Below are positions 26,509 to 34,988 of a stretch of DNA of 64,000 nt, one piece after another. Position 1 is the first letter of the stretch. Every line of letters starts with the position of its first letter. The DNA comes from Hyphomonadaceae bacterium (lineage in GTDB: Bacteria; Pseudomonadota; Alphaproteobacteria; Caulobacterales; Hyphomonadaceae), in assembly GCA_016714495.1 (NCBI GenBank), contig JADKDU010000005.1, forward strand, positions 1 through 64,000, read 5' to 3'. Made by a program: the position numbers and the translations under genes. The notes under the pieces were generated by a model. It had not been told where the DNA came from, searched no databases, and was given only the letters and a program-made list of their open reading frames with translations.

Positions 26509-26955
26509 TCAAGAATCGCGGGCGCCCCCCGTCTGGCGGCAGCCGGCGCGGAGGCTCATGACCTTGTGGACCGTCTTGAGCAGATCAGCCGGCTGGATCG
26601 GTTTGGCCAGCAGGGCGCCAGCCGCGCGCAGCTCCGGCCGGCGTTCGGCAAGGGTCTCGTCCAGCAGAGCCGACACGACGATGACGGGCGGACGGCCGCG
26701 GGCGATCGGCAGCAGGCTGACGGCGGAGAGAAGCTGGATGCCGTCCATGCCCGGCATTTCGAGATCCGTAATCAGCAGATCGTACCGGCGCGCTAGAATC
26801 TCGTCGAACGCTTCGCCGCCGTCAGCGGCTTCGACGCAATCAAAGCCGGCGGATTCGAGAATCAGGCGCAGATAGGTGCGCATGCCGGAAGCGTCATCCG
26901 CGATGAGAACGCGAGGCTGGCGCAGTTGATTGACCGGTTTCAGCTCGGCAGGCAT
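26509..26955 (-). CDS. Single-domain response regulator (receiver only)
   Basis: 148 residues from the ATG at 26955; an upstream extension in the same frame lies in the divergent promoter region. It is a single receiver domain: acidic pair in ADDASGM (about 19-25), phospho-Asp in DLLITDLEMPGMDG (about 67), Ser in VVSALLDE, and the switch Lys in AKPIQPADL (about 124). No output domain, so it probably acts by protein contact or as a phosphorelay intermediate, CheY/DivK-like. Divergent from the AraC-type regulator. Its kinase is not adjacent. Confidence 0.88.
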   Translation of the reverse strand: MPAELKPVNQLRQPRVLIADDASGMRTYLRLILESAGFDCVEAADGGEAFDEILARRYDLLITDLEMPGMDGIQLLSAVSLLPIARGRPPVIVVSALLDETLAERRPELRAAGALLAKPIQPADLLKTVHKVMSLRAGCRQTGGARDS

Positions 26956-27115
26956 GGTTAATTTGTCCAGGGGGAGGGTTGGCGGACTTCTGATTCTTAG
27001 TCGCAGCACATAGGCCTCTCGCGATTTCTGCGCTTTTCTCTGGCCGACAAAGACTTGTCTTTTCGCGACACATATTTGAGAATTCAGGTGGCATCCTGAC
27101 GCAGGCCGCATCGAC

Positions 27116-28210
27116 ATGAGAGAAATCATCCGCGCCAGCGCCTGGAGCGGCTTTCGGGAACTGGTGATCAGCATGGGCGGCGATGCTGACGCCGTCCTGG
27201 CTGCAGCCCAGGTCGACGTCGCCGCGCTGGCCGATCCGGAACGCTACCTGCCGCTCAGGGCCCTGCTCGACAGCCAGGCGATCGCGGCTGAGCGGTTGGC
27301 CCGGAAGGATTTCGGCCTACAGCTCGGACAAGAGCAGAACTTGGCCGCGCTAGGCGCCCTGTCGATCGCCATCATCAACTCGCCAACGGCGCGCGCGGGT
27401 ATCGAGATCGCAGCGCGTTACATGCATTTCCACAATCCCGCGATCACTGTGACACTGTCGCCGATGCCGCGCACGACGCGGGATTTCCTGTCGGCTTCTC
27501 TCGATCTGAAGAACCAGAGACGGCGCGAACAGAATGACGAGCGGATCATCTCATCATTCCACAAGTCGCTTGGGCTGCTCGGCGGCGCCAGCTACAAGCC
27601 GCTCGAGATCTGGTTCATGCACGAGCCGATCGCGCCGCTGGCCATTTATCGCAAGATGTTCGGTCTAACGCCGTCGTTCGGGCGGCCAGTGATGGGGATA
27701 GCGATCGAGCGCGTCGTGCTTGACACCTGGCGGCCGGGCGGGTCCTCGCACATGCGCGAGATCGCGGAGACCTACCTGCGTATGCAGAGCCCGTCGCTGG
27801 AGAAGGAGTTTACACAGCGCGTGACAACGATGGCGCGCAGCCTTCTGAAAGGGCGGGAATGCACGCCCGAGCAGGCGGCGAAGGCGCTCGGTATTCACGC
27901 GCGCACGCTGCAACGACGGCTGAAAGAAGAAGGCGCGAGCTTCGAGAGGATCAAGGACGATGTCAGGCGCGAGTGGGCTGAGTCGCTTCTTGTTCAGCCC
28001 TCAGTCTCGTTGTCGCAGATCGCCCAGATGCTCGACTACGCAGACAGTTCAGCCTTCTCGCGCAGCTGCCGCCGCTGGTTCGGAGAAGCTCCGCGCACCT
28101 ATCGCACACGGTTGACCCAGGCGCGCACCGCCAAAACCCCGGAGCCAAGAGCACCGCGCGTGAACTCGCTCGTCGCCCACATGCGCGCGAGCGGTCTGCG
28201 CAAGCACTAA
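27116..28210 (+). CDS. AraC family transcriptional regulator
   Basis: 364 residues. The N-terminal half matches the Arabinose_bd-like sensor module of OruR/AraC regulators that detect small hydrophobic molecules (AAQVDVAALADPERYLPLRALLDSQ, then FGLQLGQEQNLAALGALSIAI). The C-terminal HTH_18 is clear: EQAAKALGIHARTLQRRLKEEGASFERIKDDVRREWAESLL, second helix-turn-helix LSQIAQMLDYADSSAFSRSCRRWFGEAPRTYR. It is divergent from the response regulator; a target may be itself or that gene. The ligand is unknown. Confidence 0.9.
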   Translation: MREIIRASAWSGFRELVISMGGDADAVLAAAQVDVAALADPERYLPLRALLDSQAIAAERLARKDFGLQLGQEQNLAALGALSIAIINSPTARAGIEIAARYMHFHNPAITVTLSPMPRTTRDFLSASLDLKNQRRREQNDERIISSFHKSLGLLGGASYKPLEIWFMHEPIAPLAIYRKMFGLTPSFGRPVMGIAIERVVLDTWRPGGSSHMREIAETYLRMQSPSLEKEFTQRVTTMARSLLKGRECTPEQAAKALGIHARTLQRRLKEEGASFERIKDDVRREWAESLLVQPSVSLSQIAQMLDYADSSAFSRSCRRWFGEAPRTYRTRLTQARTAKTPEPRAPRVNSLVAHMRASGLRKH

Positions 28211-28386
28211 GACCCGTGGACACGATCAGAGGCGCAGTACCGACGTGAAACGACGCCAAAGGTTCGGTTGCCGATAAGAAGCCAAGGCGGGTATTGGTCC
28301 TTCACGGAGGTTCGGTTGCGTGCGCCGGTCTTCGCTTCGCGCGCGCGCACCAAGGGAAACCTACCCGAAGCCCGAGCGAGGCGCTG

Positions 28387-28467
28387 TCAGAGCTTGCCTG
28401 TGCACATCGCCGCGAGAATGATGATCGGGAGCGGGATGCCGACGAAAAGCATCAGAATGGAGCGCAC
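28387..28467 (-). CDS. 26-residue hydrophobic micropeptide
   Basis: GTG start nine bases after a GGGAC ribosome site. The peptide begins MRSILMLFVGIPLPIIIL and ends AAMCTGKL: one membrane helix with a short polar end. Peptides of the pattern MR-I-L-L-x-G-I-P-x-P-I-I-I-L are, from memory, repeatedly seen in alphaproteobacteria, so this is likely real and conserved. It directly follows the membrane-protein gene on its 5' side (two bases after its stop). Far too short for ordinary gene finding. Confidence 0.65.
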   Translation of the reverse strand: MRSILMLFVGIPLPIIILAAMCTGKL

Positions 28468-28469
28468 GA

Positions 28470-29165
28470 CTATTGTCCCTCGACTTTCCGGATGACGCGG
28501 GCTTTAGAGACGAAGAAGTCTGACCTGACGTCCTTGTCGCGGTGATTGCCGCCGGACTGCGCGCCAAAAAATGCGGCGACGGCGCCCACGAGAAGCGATG
28601 CGGCGGTAATGAAACCGGAGATGACCGTCAGTTTGCGAGCAGCCTCGGCCCGCCGCTCTGCAGCGGAGGCATCTTGCGGACCTGCGGCCAGGCGCTCCTG
28701 GGCGGCCGCCTCGTCGACCTGCTCATCGACAACGGTGGCGATGGCCGATGACGTCTGTGTGTCGGCTTGAGATGTGACGCCAATGCCGCCGATGCCGACG
28801 AAGGAGATAAACCCAGCCGCGACGACGCCCACGCCCCACACGACGAGGCCGTGCATGCCGTCACGTACGTCAACCTCATGCTCGCTGGCGCCAGGCGCGC
28901 GGCCACGCAACCTTGCGGCGACATAGCCGCCCATGAAGAAACTCATGACCTGCACCCACAATAGGTACAGGCCCGCCATTATGACGAAGGCGACGGGCGA
29001 GAGCCCTTCCCCTTCGTAAGGCGAGGTAACGCTCAGCCCGAGCGTAGCGCCGAAGGTAAGCAGGACGAGGCCTGTCGCCGTAGCGATCGAGACGCCCGCG
29101 AAGATCGGGCCCCACTGGACATTTGAGTCCTGAGCCGTCGGTTCAATCACGCTGGTGGTTTCCAT
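28470..29165 (-). CDS. Tetraspan membrane protein (alphaproteobacterial hypothetical)
   Basis: 231 residues from the ATG at 29165, in a TGATG overlap with the upstream micropeptide; a TTG one codon earlier is possible. Four membrane segments: about 20-45 (WGPIFAGVSIATATGLVLLTFGATLG), 58-82, 108-130 and 185-205, with a charged connecting region (EHEVDVRDGMHGLVVW) and a cytoplasmic Gln/Glu/Ala-rich stretch. It matches a family often labelled PhnA-like in alphaproteobacteria, but nothing here points to phosphonate metabolism. Function unknown. It sits between two tiny hydrophobic peptides in one transcript. Confidence 0.75.
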   Translation of the reverse strand: METTSVIEPTAQDSNVQWGPIFAGVSIATATGLVLLTFGATLGLSVTSPYEGEGLSPVAFVIMAGLYLLWVQVMSFFMGGYVAARLRGRAPGASEHEVDVRDGMHGLVVWGVGVVAAGFISFVGIGGIGVTSQADTQTSSAIATVVDEQVDEAAAQERLAAGPQDASAAERRAEAARKLTVISGFITAASLLVGAVAAFFGAQSGGNHRDKDVRSDFFVSKARVIRKVEGQ

Positions 29166-29239
29166 CAACGGACACCAACAAATGATAGAACGGCGAGAAC
29201 GACAACGACGAGGCCGACAAGATAAATGATGCTATTCAT
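29165..29239 (-). CDS. 24-residue hydrophobic micropeptide
   Basis: ATG at 29239 preceded by GGGAGA; sequence starts MNSIIYLVGLVVVVLAVLSF and ends VGVR. It is a single membrane helix with a polar cap, and a recurring small-protein type in this class. Its stop overlaps the start of the following membrane protein gene (TGATG), so translation is likely coupled. The downstream micropeptide at 28387-28467 shares the same transcript. Confidence 0.65.
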   Translation of the reverse strand: MNSIIYLVGLVVVVLAVLSFVGVR

Positions 29240-29512
29240 GAGCGTCTCCCATTAAGGGCGACAATTCTCGGCTGATGAATAAGTTCCCGCTTAAGTGACT
29301 CTAGCATGGCGCGGCTGACGCCGTTGCGCAGGCGGGCCATCGCTGGGCGCAGCCGCGGACGACGCAGCCCGACAAGCCGGAAGCCCTAACTCGCCATCGA
29401 CCGCGACCGATGGATCGAATGCGTCAGCCGCCGCGTTCTTCAACTGAATCGGCCAATAGGGGACGTCGCGAGGCTACAAGGGCGGCCACAGCCCTGGCTT
29501 TAATGAATACGC

Positions 29513-30400
29513 CTAGTTCACCGCCTGTTGCGCGACGGTAGGCGATGTGCCGGCGACGGTCGCGCGGCGCATGTCGCGCGGTTGCGACTGGTCGTAGCGG
29601 CGCACGCGATGCAGGGTCTGGCGATTGTCCCACATCACCAGATCATGCAGCGACCATTTGTGGACGTAGACAAATTCCGGCTGGGTGGCGTGCTCGATGA
29701 GATCGCGCAGCAGCAGGCGCGCTTCCGGCACGGTCATGCCCAAGATGCTTCCGGCGTGCGACGACAGATACAACGATTTGCGTCCATGAACGGGATGCGC
29801 TCGAACCAGGCGCTGGCGCACGGGCTTGAACGTCTCTTTTTCCTCGTCGGTGTAATCCACAAAGCCAAGCGAACCGCGCGAGGTCATCAGCGAGTGTTCG
29901 CAAATCATGTCCTCGATCTCGGCCTTGGTCTCCTCGTCAAGCGCATCATAGGCGGCGCGCATGTCGGCAAATTCAGTGTTGCCGCCCTTGGGATTGAGGA
30001 CGCGCGCCGACAGCAGCGAGAATTTTGCGGGGATGGCGCGGAAGGAACTGTCGGAGTGCCACAGGCAGTTGCCGAGATTGAACAGACGCTGGCGATTGTC
30101 GCGCGGCAGCAGCTTGCCGTCCTTGCCGAGGTTGGAGACGTCACTCAGGCCGCTGGCGATCCGCGCATCCCCGGAGGGCGTGACGCTGTTGCCGCGCGTC
30201 GTTTCGAGTTCTCCGAAATTGCACGCAAACGCCTGTTGTTGTTCGTCCGTGATGTCCTGACCGTGGAACACCAGCACCGCGTATTGGTCCATGCCGGCTT
30301 CGATTTCGCGCGCCTCGTCTGCAGTCAGCGGTCTGGTGAGATCGACGCCGGAGACCTCGCCAACGAAATGACGATGAAGCTTCTGGATCGCGACAGGCAT
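29513..30400 (-). CDS. TauD/TfdA-type Fe(II)/2-oxoglutarate dioxygenase
   Basis: 295 residues, expected length. The facial triad is visible: HSDSS (His-x-Asp, about 117-119) and the distal His in TLHRVRRYD, with the 2-oxoglutarate-binding Arg in RDMRRATVAG. It hydroxylates a small substrate with O2 and 2-oxoglutarate in the cytoplasm; the SFRAIPAKFSLLSA block is typical of the TfdA/AlkA-related group. Taurine or other specificity cannot be assigned. Neighbours (SDR, micropeptides) give no pathway. Confidence 0.9.
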   Translation of the reverse strand: MPVAIQKLHRHFVGEVSGVDLTRPLTADEAREIEAGMDQYAVLVFHGQDITDEQQQAFACNFGELETTRGNSVTPSGDARIASGLSDVSNLGKDGKLLPRDNRQRLFNLGNCLWHSDSSFRAIPAKFSLLSARVLNPKGGNTEFADMRAAYDALDEETKAEIEDMICEHSLMTSRGSLGFVDYTDEEKETFKPVRQRLVRAHPVHGRKSLYLSSHAGSILGMTVPEARLLLRDLIEHATQPEFVYVHKWSLHDLVMWDNRQTLHRVRRYDQSQPRDMRRATVAGTSPTVAQQAVN

Positions 30401-30556
30401 GGCGCTTCCCTCGTCCCACAGGGCGCTGATTGCAAAAACGCTACGCCGGGCAAGCGGGATGTCAACATGCCGTAAATGACAGGTCTTCAGCTTGCCGATA
30501 CGGCAACAGCAGTGTCCGCACGCCTACCTGTCGTTCCAGCGCTTTGCGCTCCGGGC

Positions 30557-31522
30557 TCAGAACGCATCGAGGCCGGTGTATTCGACTGAGACCTGCCAGA
30601 GACGGCGGGCGGCTTCGGGGTCGATAGCGTGAGGGTTGACGCCTGAGATGCGGGATTCGCCGGGCTGGGTAATCTTCGCAACATCGCAGTCTTCACAATA
30701 GACGCCGCCCTTGCCTTCAAGTTGCGGCGACGTCCCGGCCCAGACGGAGGTGGCCGCGCCCTGCTCTGTCGTCTTGAAGCGCTCGTCGACCTTTCCGGTC
30801 TCATCCATCCAGCCGAAAGCGATCATCTCTTCTCGCGGAAGATAGCGCTGCAGCGGGGTCATGATGCCGCCCGGATGGACCGCGAACGCCCGCACGCCGT
30901 ACGCTTGGCCGCGACGGTCGAGTTCGACCGCGAAGAGCGCGTTGGCGGTCTTCGCCTGTCCGTAGGCTTTCCATTTGTCGTAGGGATGAGACTTGAAGTG
31001 GATGTCGTCGAAGACGATCGGCGAAAGCTTATGACCGGTGGATGACACGCTGACGACGCGCGCGCCCTCTGCCGCTTTCAGCGCAGGCGCAAGGCCGGCG
31101 ACGAGCGCGAAATGGCCAAGGTGGTTGGTGGTGAACTGCGCTTCCCACCCCGGCCCGACGCGCATTTCGGGACTCGCCATAATGGCGGCGTTGTTGATGA
31201 GCAGGTGGAGCGGCTTGGCCGTAGCGACATAGTCCGCCGCGAACTTAGCGACCGATTTCAGGTCAGCGAGATCGAGTTCGGCGACCTCGACATTGGGAAT
31301 GCCGGTCAGCTCTTCGCGCGCCTTGTCTGGCCGCCGCGCCGGAACCATGACCGATGCGCCCGCATTGGCGAGCGCCTTCACGGCTTCTATGCCGATGCCG
31401 GAATAGCCGCCCGTGACTATGACGTTGCGGCCCTCGAGATCCACACCCTTGAGGATGTCGGCGGCCGTCGTGCGATTGCCGAAGCCCGAGTCCAGCGGCG
31501 CCTGTTGATTTCCGGTCATCAT
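30557..31522 (-). CDS. Short-chain dehydrogenase/reductase
   Basis: 321 residues if started at the ATG at 31522 (or the next ATG at 31519), which has a GGAGATAGG ribosome site; an upstream ATG gives nine more residues with poor support. Rossmann motif VTGGYSGIGIEA (about 31-42), NNAA, catalytic Ser in VSVSSTGHK and YGQAK (Tyr-x3-Lys). The long C-terminal part with EDCDVAKIT suggests an oxidoreductase of the retinol-dehydrogenase/WWOX-like SDR group. Substrate unknown. An SDR near the TauD gene is not enough to link them. Confidence 0.88.
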   Translation of the reverse strand: MMTGNQQAPLDSGFGNRTTAADILKGVDLEGRNVIVTGGYSGIGIEAVKALANAGASVMVPARRPDKAREELTGIPNVEVAELDLADLKSVAKFAADYVATAKPLHLLINNAAIMASPEMRVGPGWEAQFTTNHLGHFALVAGLAPALKAAEGARVVSVSSTGHKLSPIVFDDIHFKSHPYDKWKAYGQAKTANALFAVELDRRGQAYGVRAFAVHPGGIMTPLQRYLPREEMIAFGWMDETGKVDERFKTTEQGAATSVWAGTSPQLEGKGGVYCEDCDVAKITQPGESRISGVNPHAIDPEAARRLWQVSVEYTGLDAF

Positions 31523-31649
31523 CCTATCTCCGATGTGAGCATTCACTCACCTGACACCTGAATACAGCGCGCGTCCAGTCCTGACGCAACGCCAATTATG
31601 CCGGTCGGGCGTCTCGACAATGTCATGCCACATGAGCATGTTCCCGCGC

Positions 31650-32675
31650 ATGATGCGCACACGGATTCTTGGACTGCTCGCCCTGCCGCTCGCCCTGATG
31701 GGCTGCGATACGCTGTCCGGTATGACGGGAGGGACTGGCGACTGGCCCTACGCCTCGCTTGGGCACAAGACCCCGCTGTTGATCGGGCATCGCGGCGCTT
31801 CGGGCGCCTTGCCGGAGCACACGCTGCCGGCCTATCAGCGCGCGCTGAATGACGGCGCCGATTGCATCGAGCCGGACCTGGTGTTCAGCAAGGACGGCGT
31901 GCTGGTCGCGCGACATGACACTTTCTTGTCAACGACGACCAACGTCGCCTCGAAGCCCGAGTTCGCAAGCCGCAAGCGCAAATCACCCGATCCGGAATTC
32001 AGCGCCCGCGAAGACTGGTGGGTGGCGGACTTCACGCTGGCTGAACTCAAGACGCTGCGCGCCGTTCAACCGATGAAGGGTCGCGCCACGACGTTCGACA
32101 ACCAGTACCAGATTCCGACCTTCGAGGAGGTGCTGGAACTGGCGCAGTCGCGCGTGACGGTGACGAGTGAGCCGGTGTGCGTCTATCCGGAAGCGAAGTC
32201 CCCGGCCTATCACGCCCTGATCGGCCATGCCGACATGGCCGAGCAGATCCTTGCGACGCTGAAAAAGCATGGCATGGACGGCGCGGGGGCGCGCGTGTTC
32301 ATCCAGTCGTTCGAGCCTGATTTCGTGAAGAAGATCGACGCCATGACCGACCTTCCCGTGGTGATGCTGGTGAGCGACAAGGCCGCGCTCGACGCAGCGC
32401 TGGCGATGCCGGGCGCGCCGTTCTGGCAGGGGCTGGGGCCGAGCATCGGCATGCTGCGCGATGCGAGCGGCAAGTCGACCGGCGTGGTCGAGGCTGCCCA
32501 TGCAAAGGGCGTTGCGGTTCATCCGTGGACGTTCCGGGACGACCAGCCGATCGGCGGCAAGCCGATTGCGACGTCGATAAAGGAAATTCTCGCCCTTGGG
32601 GTCGATGGGTTCTTCACCGACTTCCCGTTCACAGGCTACGCGGTCAGGAATGACGTGGCGCACGGCGTCGAGTGA
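31650..32675 (+). CDS. glpQ: Glycerophosphodiester phosphodiesterase (GDPD) lipoprotein
   Basis: 341 residues from the ATG at 31650; earlier ATGs at 31620 and 31638 are in frame, but this start yields the cleanest lipoprotein signal, MMRTRILGLLALPLALMGC. The GDPD domain is typical: GHRGASGALPEHTL (His, Arg, Glu), GADCIEPDLVFSKDGVLVARHD with the metal and catalytic residues, and the C-terminal TDFPFTG. It hydrolyses glycerophosphodiesters to glycerol-3-phosphate plus alcohol, most likely in the periplasm. Gene symbol by function only; other periplasmic GDPDs exist. Confidence 0.88.
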   Translation: MMRTRILGLLALPLALMGCDTLSGMTGGTGDWPYASLGHKTPLLIGHRGASGALPEHTLPAYQRALNDGADCIEPDLVFSKDGVLVARHDTFLSTTTNVASKPEFASRKRKSPDPEFSAREDWWVADFTLAELKTLRAVQPMKGRATTFDNQYQIPTFEEVLELAQSRVTVTSEPVCVYPEAKSPAYHALIGHADMAEQILATLKKHGMDGAGARVFIQSFEPDFVKKIDAMTDLPVVMLVSDKAALDAALAMPGAPFWQGLGPSIGMLRDASGKSTGVVEAAHAKGVAVHPWTFRDDQPIGGKPIATSIKEILALGVDGFFTDFPFTGYAVRNDVAHGVE

Positions 32676-32726
32676 CGCTTGCTCCTGTTTCGCCGTGGCG
32701 CATAATGCGGGCGCGGGAGGGATGGG

Positions 32727-33560
32727 ATGAGCGAGACGGATCCGGCGAAGTCTGGCGTGACTTCCGAAAAGAAGTGGGACTTCAGCAATCCGCAGATCAT
32801 GCTGGGGGTGCTCGCCATCGCCGTCAGTATTGCCGGTAGCGTGTTCGGCGTGGCGCTCGCTGTGCCCTGGGGACAGGACATATTGTGCAATTCGGTCAAC
32901 CTGGGATGCCCGCACTTCGAGGTGGCGGATCTGCGAGCCAAGGTCGACACGATCGATTTCAAGGGGTGGTGTGACGAGGAATACAAGAATGTGCCGGCAG
33001 ACGAACCGCCGCCGCCGGGCCTCGATCGCGCCCGCGATGCGTGCAAGCTGGATTTTTTCGACCACAATCCGGCGGGCTTTTTCTCGGACGTGACGGACGG
33101 CGGCTTTTATCGCTCGTCGGACAAGGTGCTGGCTTTGCACTTCGAGATGAGCAGTCCGCCGCAACAGATCAACACGCCCTTCACGCTGCGCACGGAATGC
33201 TCGCGTCACAACGACAGCATCCGGATGTGGCAGCGCCTGCCTTGCCAGCTTTCACCACCGGAATACGGACCCGTCGAAGCGGGCCTGACGTTGGCCCCAC
33301 AGACTTTCGAAGCGGATGCGGTCGAAGTCTCCCCGGATGGGTCGGAGCTTCGCGCCACTATTCTGAAGAAGAAGGGTGGATTCGTCGGCCGGTGGCGGCT
33401 GGACATTGAACGGTCGAAGAATGGGAATCTGGAAGCCGGGACCTATCGCGTGGAGATCATCGTGGGCGGCGCGGGCGAGCCGATCGACAAAACGCCGCGC
33501 ACAGAGGTTCTGTTCACCGTGCTCAACCCCGGCGATCCGGCGCCCGCCGGTACGAATTGA
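32727..33560 (+). CDS. Hypothetical single-span membrane protein
   Basis: 277 residues: short cytoplasmic N-terminus, one membrane helix (about 26-48, MLGVLAIAVSIAGSVFGVALAV), then an extracytoplasmic domain with several cysteines (about 54-110 and 158-174) that may form disulfides and an immunoglobulin-like beta-rich C-terminus (GTYRVEIIVGG, RTEVLFTVLN). No family recognised. GGGAGGGATGGG gives a good ribosome site. The last 38 bases overlap the tail of the convergent reductase gene. Confidence 0.7.
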   Translation: MSETDPAKSGVTSEKKWDFSNPQIMLGVLAIAVSIAGSVFGVALAVPWGQDILCNSVNLGCPHFEVADLRAKVDTIDFKGWCDEEYKNVPADEPPPPGLDRARDACKLDFFDHNPAGFFSDVTDGGFYRSSDKVLALHFEMSSPPQQINTPFTLRTECSRHNDSIRMWQRLPCQLSPPEYGPVEAGLTLAPQTFEADAVEVSPDGSELRATILKKKGGFVGRWRLDIERSKNGNLEAGTYRVEIIVGGAGEPIDKTPRTEVLFTVLNPGDPAPAGTN

Positions 33561-34074
33561 CCACGCAGCCCATGCCGATGGGCTGGGATGCGGTGTGTTC
33601 GAGCGTCAGTTGCGTGGAGACGCCTGCGAACAGCGGACGGCCCTGCCCCAGCACGATCGGCACGACGGCGAGCTCGACGAGGTCGATCAGGTTGTGGCTG
33701 AGGAAGCGACCGGCAGCGTTCCCGCCGCCGAAGAGCCAGACGTCTGTGTCGAGATCCTGCTCACTCATGCGCTGGCGAAGTTTCGCGAGACCGGCGGCGG
33801 GATCGCCGCTGTGGGCGTGTACGGTCTGCGGGCCCGCCTCGATGGGCCTCGAGGTCATAACGAGTGTTGGCGTCTTGCCCCACATCCACCCGCCCAAGTC
33901 GATTGCTTGGTCGTAGGACGCGCGGCCGACGATTAACCCACCGATCTGCTTCATCCACGGTCCGATGAAACCCATGGCGATCTTGCCATAGGGTTCGAGC
34001 CAGTCGGCCGATCCGTCATTCGGGGCGATGTAACCATCAAGGCTGACAGCGACGTGATAGCGGACGAGATGCAT
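33523..34074 (-). CDS. RibD-C/DHFR-fold reductase family protein
   Basis: 183 residues from the ATG at 34074 (MHLVRYHVAVSLDGYIA); upstream extension lacks domain residues. The fold of dihydrofolate reductase/RibD C-terminal domain is visible: VSLDGYIAPNDGSADWL, the GLIVGRASYD-like block, LVMTSRP and the VWLFGGGNAAGRFLSHNLIDLVELAVVPIVLGQGRPLF NADPH segment. Many such stand-alone proteins (YwjB/YyaP-like) have unknown substrates. The 3' end overlaps the convergent membrane-protein gene by 38 bases, an unusually tight arrangement. Confidence 0.87.
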   Translation of the reverse strand: MHLVRYHVAVSLDGYIAPNDGSADWLEPYGKIAMGFIGPWMKQIGGLIVGRASYDQAIDLGGWMWGKTPTLVMTSRPIEAGPQTVHAHSGDPAAGLAKLRQRMSEQDLDTDVWLFGGGNAAGRFLSHNLIDLVELAVVPIVLGQGRPLFAGVSTQLTLEHTASQPIGMGCVVNSYRRAPDRRG

Positions 34075-34233
34075 TGTCGTGGTTCCCGCAGACTGACGCT
34101 GCATGAGCGCACGGGCGTGCTGACAGCGGCATGTCAGCATGAGGCGGGAAGATGTGCTGAACGGTCAGCTCCGCGGAACGATGCGCCGGCGGCATCGTTG
34201 GTCATGCACTGCACATTGGAACAGGAGCGACAA

Positions 34234-34524
34234 ATGAGAATTGCCCTGATTGCGGCGACATTGGCTGCGGGATCACTTGGCGCTTGCAGCGGCAATGACG
34301 GCATGGCCAGCAATGGCGATGATCGCATGGCGGAGCGCGAAAGCACGACTGAAACGCCTGACTATCGCTACAACCCGCCCAGCGCGAGTCCGGATTTGAG
34401 AGATATCGCGCCGCCGGCGGAGACCTCGCCGGCTACGCCGCAGCTTCAACCGACCCATCCACTGGCCCCGCCGCCGGGGAGCCCGCCGCCTCCGTTGCCG
34501 CCTCCGGAATCCGCTCCGACCTGA
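34234..34524 (+). CDS. Small proline-rich lipoprotein
   Basis: 96 residues from the ATG at 34234 with an AGGAGCG ribosome site; the longer upstream frame is not credible. MRIALIAATLAAGSLGAC is a lipoprotein signal with Cys18, and the remainder is disordered, becoming Pro-rich (PLAPPPGSPPPPLPPP) at the end. Probably a wall- or outer-membrane-attached spacer protein. No known function. The stop abuts the convergent HxlR-like remnant. Confidence 0.65.
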   Translation: MRIALIAATLAAGSLGACSGNDGMASNGDDRMAERESTTETPDYRYNPPSASPDLRDIAPPAETSPATPQLQPTHPLAPPPGSPPPPLPPPESAPT

Positions 34525-34910
34525 TCAGGCCTGCTCGGCTGTCGCCTCAAGACGGCTATCGAATGTTGCGCGCGCGGCTTCGACAGCCGCTCTGTTTTGA
34601 AGAGCCCACTGGCCGATCGGGAGTGCGGCCTGGCCAAAGGCTTGGCCCATTTGCGTGAGCGCGTAGTCGACGCGGGGCGGGATGGATGGCGTCACCGTGC
34701 GCTGGATGAGGCCGTCGCGTTCGAGATGGCGGAGTGTGAGCGTCAGCATGCGCTGGGAGATGCCGGGGAGATCGCGACGGAGTTCCGAGAAACGACGGCC
34801 TCCCTCCCACAGCTGCACACGACCATCATCGTCCATTTGTCGCCGATAAGCTGGAACACCTCCGTCGCGGGGCGGCAGCTCTCAGTAACATGAAGGGCGC
34901 CACGGCTCAC
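34525..34910 (-). pseudogene. HxlR-type transcriptional regulator, frameshifted
   Basis: A GTG at 34910 with AAGGAGG seven bases ahead begins VSRGALHVTESCRPATEVFQLIGDKWTMMVV, an HxlR N-terminus with the conserved Cys and GDKWT. The frame is lost near 34815-34822; the other frame continues QLWEGGRRFSELRRDLPGISQRMLTLTLRHLERDG, the winged-helix core, to 34525. The span is two bases over a codon multiple, fitting a single-base deletion (the family spacing needs one more residue there) or a two-base insertion. HxlR proteins control redox and electrophile genes; this one is divergent from an FMN reductase gene that is also broken. Confidence 0.8.
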
Positions 34911-34988
34911 GAATGTGCCTCCTTGCCGATGCAACGACCATTCTCAATCTAGGCGTGGTCGCCTGCAATCGCCATAGGAGCTGCGCCT

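Noticed and set aside
31983..33209. A 408-codon minus-strand frame
   Set aside because: Covers the GDPD and membrane-protein genes in antisense; Arg/His-rich without motifs.
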